From NCBI GenBank assembly GCA_016764635.1, contig JAESRM010000339.1, forward strand, positions 439-8,061: DNA of 7,623 bases. Reading direction: 5' to 3'. Position numbers and translations under genes: made by a program. This DNA is from Planctomycetota bacterium. Lineage in GTDB: Bacteria; Planctomycetota; UBA1135; GCA-002686595. The notes under the pieces were generated by a model, which ran no database searches, was not told where the DNA came from, and saw nothing but the letters and a program-made list of their open reading frames with translations. This document shows positions 1-4,652 of the stretch, piece after piece. Each line of letters opens with the position of its first letter. Positions within the stretch are counted from its first letter, which is position 1.

Positions 1-1086
1 GTCCCCAAGTGGAAGGGTCGGCCGCTCACGGAGTTCTACAGGCACGTCAATAGGCGGCAGGTGTCTTTCACGGGAGAGCGTGGGCTGGTCGCTTGTGTGA
101 TTCCGCCGGGCCTAGGGCACATCGATGCAGCGGTGTCGATTGCTTTCAGTTCAGACGACGAACTGATGTCATTCTCTTTCGGCGCACTGTCCCTTCCAAT
201 GGACTTTTTCGTGAGGACAACGGGCAAAGGCGATTGTCGAGCAGATCTCGCCAAGGACATGCCACTCCTCCAAGCCGTTCTTGCAAATGAGGCCAACGCC
301 CGCGTGCTGCGACTCAACTGTATTACAGAGCCTTATTCGACGCTGTGGGAGCGTATGTGGAATCCCAAGTTTAAGGAGGACTCCTTTGCAAGCCGCGATG
401 TGCGAATGGAGAGCTTCCGCGCCCTGAGCGCGAAGTGGTCGCGTGACTCTGCGCTGCGCACCGACCTTGCTCGTCGCCAAGCCCTTCTCGAGCTAGATGT
501 TCTCGCCGCAATGTCACTGGGAGTGAGCGAGGAAGAACTGCTTTCAATCTATAGGGCGCACTACTACGTGATGCAGGATAACTCTGAGAGCCGGGTGTGC
601 GGTCAAGACGGACGGTTTGTACCCACCTCCAAAACCGCAGCCAGAAAACCCGCCGTAAGCCTCGTCGAGCTGGCAGCCACCCTCAAAGAGCAAGCCGGAT
701 TCGACGTTCACGCGGAATACCATCCCGACGGATCGAACACGCAAGAGCTTCGAAAGCAGAAGGTTCGCCTCGGCAAGAAGGAGGCGGACGTACTCGGCGT
801 ATCCGAGCGCTGCACCATGGCCGACCTCCTGGCGGAAACCGAGGTCCGCTGGAGCGACGAAGACCACCCGGAAGGCCGTCCCGTGCGCCTCGTCGGCCTC
901 CGTTACACCGACCCAGGCCTCGAGCCCCGCATGGAACGCATCTACCCCACCCCTTGGACCCGCTGCGACCGCGAAGCCGACTACCGCCAGGCCTGGGCCG
1001 AGTTCGAGCACCGGCTGGGGAAGAAGATGCCGGAGAGCCCGGAATCGGATTCCCCGAATCCCAAGGAACCAGGTAAGACCTCATGA
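1..1086 (+). CDS. Eco57I-type DNA methyltransferase / restriction-modification protein, C-terminal part (5' end outside window)
   Basis: The frame is open from base 1 to the TGA at 1084-1086, giving 361 visible residues. It reads through the GTG at 61, so that GTG is probably internal. The visible part resembles the C-terminus of large Eco57I-family N6-adenine methyltransferases, which contain target-recognition and tail segments. The cues are a segment ALLELDV...LGVSEEELLSIYR (about nt 481-555), a following GQDGRFVP (about nt 601-624; family members often have a DxNGRIVF-like string), and a tail TPWTRCDREADYRQAW (about nt 952-999). The SAM-binding and NPPY-type catalytic motifs would lie upstream and cannot be checked. 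In this family the protein methylates adenine in host DNA, and some members also carry a nuclease. GC rises along the gene, from 28/60 at 121-180 to 44/60 at 841-900. The next gene overlaps by ATGA. Family assignment is from remembered sequence patterns. Confidence 0.75.
   Translation, partial: VPKWKGRPLTEFYRHVNRRQVSFTGERGLVACVIPPGLGHIDAAVSIAFSSDDELMSFSFGALSLPMDFFVRTTGKGDCRADLAKDMPLLQAVLANEANARVLRLNCITEPYSTLWERMWNPKFKEDSFASRDVRMESFRALSAKWSRDSALRTDLARRQALLELDVLAAMSLGVSEEELLSIYRAHYYVMQDNSESRVCGQDGRFVPTSKTAARKPAVSLVELAATLKEQAGFDVHAEYHPDGSNTQELRKQKVRLGKKEADVLGVSERCTMADLLAETEVRWSDEDHPEGRPVRLVGLRYTDPGLEPRMERIYPTPWTRCDREADYRQAWAEFEHRLGKKMPESPESDSPNPKEPGKTS
1083..1086 (+). other. ATGA stop/start overlap coupling methyltransferase and DUF262 nuclease
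   Basis: The ATG of the nuclease gene (1083-1085) shares bases with the TGA of the methyltransferase (1084-1086). Such 4-bp overlaps usually mean re-initiation by the same ribosomes and a fixed ratio of the two products. Only weak Shine-Dalgarno-like bases precede it (AAGGA at 1063-1067, AGGT at 1071-1074), which fits re-initiation. Confidence 0.85.
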
Positions 1087-3206
1087 AAGCTACAGCCACA
1101 CCGCTCATAGGCATGTTCAAGGGGCCGAAGCAGTTCCTGATCCCTATCTATCAGCGTGCCTACAAGTGGACCGAGGAGCAGTGCGCGCAGCTTTGGGATG
1201 ACGTCGTACGAGCGGCCCAGGATGACAACTATCCAGCCCACTTCATTGGGTCCGTCGTGTACATCGAGCGTGGCTTGTATCAAGCAACCGGGGTTCCGCA
1301 GTTGCTCGTTATCGACGGCCAACAGCGGTTGACTACGGTATCTTTGATGATTGAGGCGTTGGCGCGGGTTCTGGACAAACAGGAGCCTTCCGCTTCGAAT
1401 GAGCTGACCGCAAGGAGAGTGAGGAGCTACTGCCTTCTCAATCAGGAGGAAGATGGAGACCTGCGCTACAAGCTGCAACTTTCCCGGGGTGACGTGGAGA
1501 CGTACCGGGCCCTGCTGGATGGCAAGGCCCTGCCAGAGAACCCTGCTCGCCACCTGGTCGACAATTTCGAGTACTTCCAGGAGAAGATGGAAGATACCGA
1601 TGTGCCTCCGCATGTCCTTTACAACGGAATAAGCAAGCTACTCGTGGTGGATGTCGCCTTGGATCGCGATCACGACAACCCGCAACTGATCTTCGAAAGC
1701 CTCAACTCAACCGGACTCGACCTTTCACAATCGGACTTGATCCGCAACTTCGTGCTCATGGGGCTCGAACCCAAGCAACAGGAAGAGCTCTACAAAGATC
1801 ACTGGCGTCCGATCGAAAGGACCTTGGGCCGGACCGAAGAGGATGACACCTTCGATCGCTTCCTGCGCGCCTGGCTCACCATGCGCCTTGGAGAGGTCCC
1901 GAGCCTGCGCCGCGGGTACGAGACGTTCAAGCGCTACAGGATGATGAACCCGGATCTTCTGATCGCTGAACTGGTCAAGGATCTCCACAAGTGCGCGGAC
2001 CACTACGCGTGCATCGCGCTAGGGCAGGAGTCCCATCCGCTGTTGGCCAAAGTCTTTGCCGGCCTGCAAGCGATCCGCGTGGACGCCCCGATGCCGTTCC
2101 TACTGCACGCTTACTCGCTCTGGAAGTCGGGCACGCTCTCCGACGAAGACATGGTCGAGATCGCCCGCCTCATGGAGAGCTGGCTCTTCCGCCGCGCCGT
2201 CTGCGACATCCCCAGCAACGTACTCAGTCGCACCTTCGCAACGATCCGCACCCATCTCGACGAAGAAAACCTCCTGGAGAGCCTCGCAGCCTATCTCATC
2301 CTGCGAGCCGGCCGCCAACGCTTCCCACGCGACGAAGAGTTCCGCACCGCACTAGCCGGCCGCAATCTCTACGACTTCAAACACAGCCAGTATTGCCTAA
2401 CTCGGCTGGAAAACGAAGGCAGCAAGGAGCCAATCCAAATCGGCAACTACCAGGTCGAGCATGTCCTGCCGCAAAACGAAAACCTCTCCCAAGAGTGGCA
2501 GACCATGCTGGGCCCCGATTGGATGAACGTGCAAGAGCACTGGCTACACACCCTCGGCAACCTAACCCTAACCGGCTACAACCCCGAACTCAGCGACCGC
2601 CCTTTCCTGGAAAAGCGAGACATGAAAGGCGGCTTCGCAGCCAGCCCCTTCCACCTAAACAGTTCCCTAGCCCAAGCCACCACCTGGAACGAAGCCGCCA
2701 TCAAAAGCCGCGCTGCCCAACTCACCCAAAGGGCCACAAAGGTCTGGCCCGCCCCAAACCTAGCCCCAGGAATCGTAGCCACCTACAAAAAGGAAAAAGC
2801 CCCAACTCTCCACACCCCAAAAGAGAACCTCTCCCACTTCAACATGTCGAAGCTAAGCGAGGACCTCTACGCCAAACTCCTAGAAGCCACCTCCACCAGA
2901 TCCCTAACTCCCACAATCTGGCTGCACTTCATAGGCATAGGCAAACCCGGCGCCGGCAAACCCTACCCCCTAATAGTCAGACCCAGAAAAAACTGGCTCC
3001 GCCTCCAATTCCCCCTCGAACACACCGACCTAACAAACCCACCCACCTGCACCTACCCCCACAAGAGCTGGCCTCACAGAACCTGCGCAAATATAAAGAC
3101 CGCCGAAGAGCTGGCTGAATGCCTTGAGTTGCTCCAGTTCATTCCTGGCCTGACCGTTGACAATGGGTGGGATGCCCAAGGTGAACCAGAGGAAGACGAC
3201 TCTTGA
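1083..3206 (+). CDS. DUF262 + DUF1524 protein, GmrSD/BrxU/SspE-like NTP-dependent restriction nuclease
   Basis: This is a complete 707-residue protein. The DUF262 domain covers about residues 8-230: IPIYQRAYKW (20-29), the nucleotide-binding motif DGQQR (78-82) and IFESLNSTGLDLSQSDLI (203-220). A helical middle follows. The DUF1524 HNH-like nuclease domain covers about 455-555, with EHVLPQ (459-464, putative catalytic His460) and LGNLTLTGYN (491-500) followed by a PF-x-x-K segment. Residues 585-690 may be a divergent DUF5655-like C-terminal domain, a weaker call. In characterised relatives DUF262 binds or hydrolyses NTP and controls the DUF1524 nuclease: GmrSD and BrxU cut modified phage DNA, and SspE senses phosphorothioate-marked DNA. 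All key motifs look intact, so an active enzyme is likely, but its modification specificity cannot be read. The ATG overlaps the methyltransferase stop (ATGA), with a weak AGGT at 1071-1074, which suggests coupled translation. The last third is very C-rich and G-poor, with CTA and ATA codons. Confidence 0.9.
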   Translation: MKATATPLIGMFKGPKQFLIPIYQRAYKWTEEQCAQLWDDVVRAAQDDNYPAHFIGSVVYIERGLYQATGVPQLLVIDGQQRLTTVSLMIEALARVLDKQEPSASNELTARRVRSYCLLNQEEDGDLRYKLQLSRGDVETYRALLDGKALPENPARHLVDNFEYFQEKMEDTDVPPHVLYNGISKLLVVDVALDRDHDNPQLIFESLNSTGLDLSQSDLIRNFVLMGLEPKQQEELYKDHWRPIERTLGRTEEDDTFDRFLRAWLTMRLGEVPSLRRGYETFKRYRMMNPDLLIAELVKDLHKCADHYACIALGQESHPLLAKVFAGLQAIRVDAPMPFLLHAYSLWKSGTLSDEDMVEIARLMESWLFRRAVCDIPSNVLSRTFATIRTHLDEENLLESLAAYLILRAGRQRFPRDEEFRTALAGRNLYDFKHSQYCLTRLENEGSKEPIQIGNYQVEHVLPQNENLSQEWQTMLGPDWMNVQEHWLHTLGNLTLTGYNPELSDRPFLEKRDMKGGFAASPFHLNSSLAQATTWNEAAIKSRAAQLTQRATKVWPAPNLAPGIVATYKKEKAPTLHTPKENLSHFNMSKLSEDLYAKLLEATSTRSLTPTIWLHFIGIGKPGAGKPYPLIVRPRKNWLRLQFPLEHTDLTNPPTCTYPHKSWPHRTCANIKTAEELAECLELLQFIPGLTVDNGWDAQGEPEEDDS
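2640..3065 (+). other. C-rich, G-poor tract in the 3' part of the DUF262 gene (rut-like composition)
   Basis: The coding strand here is strongly skewed: 2761-2820 has 23 C against 8 G, and 3001-3060 has 33 C against 4 G. The skew comes largely from C- or A-ending codons. C-rich, G-poor RNA is the known signature of Rho loading sites, so when translation fails this tract could allow Rho-dependent termination before the sigma gene. That role is inference; the composition is seen directly. Codon preference alone could explain it. Confidence 0.3.
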
Positions 3207-3241
3207 TCGAACCCATCATGGGTCAATCCCAGGCTATGGGT
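3163..3241. promoter_or_regulatory. Palindrome plus repeated ATGGGT hexamers upstream of sigma gene; possible operator
   Basis: A perfect palindrome ACCCAT-C-ATGGGT lies at 3211-3223, just after the stop of the DUF262 gene. Further direct copies of ATGGGT lie at 3163-3168 (inside the end of that gene) and 3236-3241. That makes four half-sites in 79 bp, two of them forming the palindrome. The arms are short and separated by one base, so a stable terminator hairpin is unlikely and a protein-binding site is the better reading. It sits 65-95 bp before the sigma start codon. The bound protein is unknown. Confidence 0.4.
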
Positions 3242-3305
3242 GCTCTCGGAAATGCGGTGTTGGACGCATCACCAACTTCTTGAATATCGGATGCAGAATT
3301 AACCA
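3207..3305. other. Intergenic gap between the two coupled gene pairs
   Basis: This 99-bp non-coding stretch is the only gap between genes in the window. It holds the palindrome and one extra ATGGGT in its first 35 bp and a weak promoter-like pair in its last 45 bp. I see no intrinsic terminator (no GC-rich hairpin followed by a T run). It may separate two transcription units, or simply be a spacer with internal regulation in one long operon. Confidence 0.6.
3260..3287 (+). promoter_or_regulatory. Weak candidate promoter for the sigma-helicase pair
   Basis: TTGGAC (3260-3265) is followed after 16 bp by GAATAT (3282-3287). Each hexamer matches the housekeeping consensus at about three of six positions, so this is suggestive only. 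If used, the leader to the ATG at 3306 would be very short, about 10 nt, which fits the lack of a clear Shine-Dalgarno sequence. An alternative sigma factor could use different elements here. Confidence 0.15.
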
Positions 3306-4652
3306 ATGACGCAAAACAAAATTTCTTGGGGCTCGCTACGCCGGAGGGCGGTTGAAGATGTCAAAATTCAACCCGAGCGTGATGTATATCAGGACAAGGC
3401 TGCGGGCATTGCGCAAGCGTTGGCTCCTTTGGGTTATACCCAAGTGCTTCGCCCACTGGTGCCTGACATTGATGACGAGGGAGTGGGGGATAAGGTTAGG
3501 CACTGTTGGCTTTTGTCCACCTACAACGATCTCCAGGTGTTGTACGTAGTGCTCGAAGTCGGGACCCAGGTTGGTAAGTGGCTGAGGAAGTTCGCCTTGG
3601 CGTATCCGGATAGTATCTGTTTGGTGGACAGCGTTGGTGGAGCCGAGTCCTTTGCGAGCATCAAGTGGTATGGAGAGTACCGCGCCGGTCCTATGGCGTT
3701 CTTGCTTTCAAACGGTATCAGCAGCGCCTTTGAAAAAGCAGCGGTCTGTGTTGAGGAAGGCAAGTCACCTAGGCGGCCGTCACGAGTACGGCGCGGGGTG
3801 TTCAGGTTCTTGGGTAAGTGTTCTGGTGTGACCGTGAAGAAGGCAGCTTTGGATCGACTGTGGAGTGATGAAGAGTTCTTTACAAACGTCGTTATTTCGA
3901 AGTCTAGACGTCCGTTTGAGGAGGCTATGCCTGCGTTGAGGAGGATTGCCGTTCATCCACTTGTTGAGATAGGCAACCATAGAAGGAAAGCCCGGGCGGT
4001 TCCTCACGCAAATTTGGCGGCCTTTCGGGGCGACATAAATGAAGTTGTCGAAATCAACCTACGACTTGCATTGGCATACGCAGGAAAACGAGCAAAGCAC
4101 GCGAGGAGCTTGTTGCGGGAGGATTTATTCCACCACGGTGTCCTGGGTCTGATGAGGGCCGCTGAGCTGTTCGAGCCTGAGAGGGGTTTGCAGTACTCTA
4201 CATATGCGACCCCTTGGGTCAAGCAGAGGATTGGGCGAGCCATGGCTAACACTGATCATATGATACGAAAGCCGGTCCACATCGTTCAGGAGCTCAGTTG
4301 GTCGGATCCTGTAATGAAGAGGGTCGCCCGAATGACCGTGCACGGTTTCAATGAATTGAATCTGGAGATCATGCACGCTCCAGCTGCGGAAGAGCCGCTC
4401 AATGCGTCCATCTACAGAGAACGCAAGCTTCGCCTTTTGCGTGCGATCAGGAATTTGAAACCCCGAGAGCGGTATGTGCTTGTTCACAGATACGGACTAC
4501 TGATTAGTAAACGAACTCTGACCTTGGAAGAGACTGCGGCTCGATATGGTGTAACCAGGGAGAGGGTGCGTCAGATTCAGATGAAGGCCGAAGAGAAGTT
4601 GTCCGTCTTGCTTAACTCCCGATCCGGGAACTACTACCTAGTACCAGAATGA
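3306..4652 (+). CDS. Sigma-70-family protein with a long unrecognised N-terminal domain
   Basis: This is a complete 448-residue protein. An in-frame TAA at 3300-3302 rules out an upstream start; no good ribosome binding site is seen. Residues 1-240 match no family I can name with confidence. Sigma region 2 is clear at about 245-326: INLRLALAYAGKRA, then DLFHHGVLGLMRAAELFEPE, then YSTYATPWVKQRIGRA (297-312) and IRKPVHI (320-326). Region 4 lies at about 376-434, with LKPRERYVLVHRYGL and the helix-turn-helix ending VTRERVRQIQ (416-425). Only about 55 residues separate regions 2 and 4, roughly half the span in primary sigma factors, so domain 3 is reduced; a stretch resembling region 3.2 remains (about 358-378). 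Such proteins direct RNA polymerase to promoters. The gene overlaps the helicase gene by ATGA, which suggests it belongs to the defence locus. A housekeeping role is unlikely given the N-terminus and context. GC is near 50% in sampled lines. Confidence 0.88.
   Translation: MTQNKISWGSLRRRAVEDVKIQPERDVYQDKAAGIAQALAPLGYTQVLRPLVPDIDDEGVGDKVRHCWLLSTYNDLQVLYVVLEVGTQVGKWLRKFALAYPDSICLVDSVGGAESFASIKWYGEYRAGPMAFLLSNGISSAFEKAAVCVEEGKSPRRPSRVRRGVFRFLGKCSGVTVKKAALDRLWSDEEFFTNVVISKSRRPFEEAMPALRRIAVHPLVEIGNHRRKARAVPHANLAAFRGDINEVVEINLRLALAYAGKRAKHARSLLREDLFHHGVLGLMRAAELFEPERGLQYSTYATPWVKQRIGRAMANTDHMIRKPVHIVQELSWSDPVMKRVARMTVHGFNELNLEIMHAPAAEEPLNASIYRERKLRLLRAIRNLKPRERYVLVHRYGLLISKRTLTLEETAARYGVTRERVRQIQMKAEEKLSVLLNSRSGNYYLVPE
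4649..4652 (+). other. ATGA stop/start overlap coupling sigma factor and helicase
   Basis: The helicase ATG (4649-4651) overlaps the sigma TGA (4650-4652). A second in-frame ATG follows at 4655. There is no strong Shine-Dalgarno sequence close upstream, so re-initiation after sigma translation is the likely route. The frame is open from here to the window end. Confidence 0.8.

Noticed and set aside
61..63. GTG as the real start of the first gene
   Set aside because: The frame stays open to base 1 with protein-like sequence before it, and the product resembles only the tail of a much longer family, so the gene most likely begins upstream of the window.
981..1613. 210-residue minus-strand reading frame across the first gene junction
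   Set aside because: It lies antisense to two well-supported genes and has no recognisable domain.
1991..3118. 375-residue reading frame on the + strand inside the DUF262 gene
   Set aside because: It is an out-of-frame shadow made stop-free by the C-rich composition. Its product is an Arg/Pro/His-rich low-complexity string, while the other frame has clear DUF262 and DUF1524 motifs.
3201..3305. Intrinsic terminator after the DUF262 gene
   Set aside because: The only symmetric element has 6-bp arms with a 1-base centre and no following T run, which does not make a terminator hairpin.
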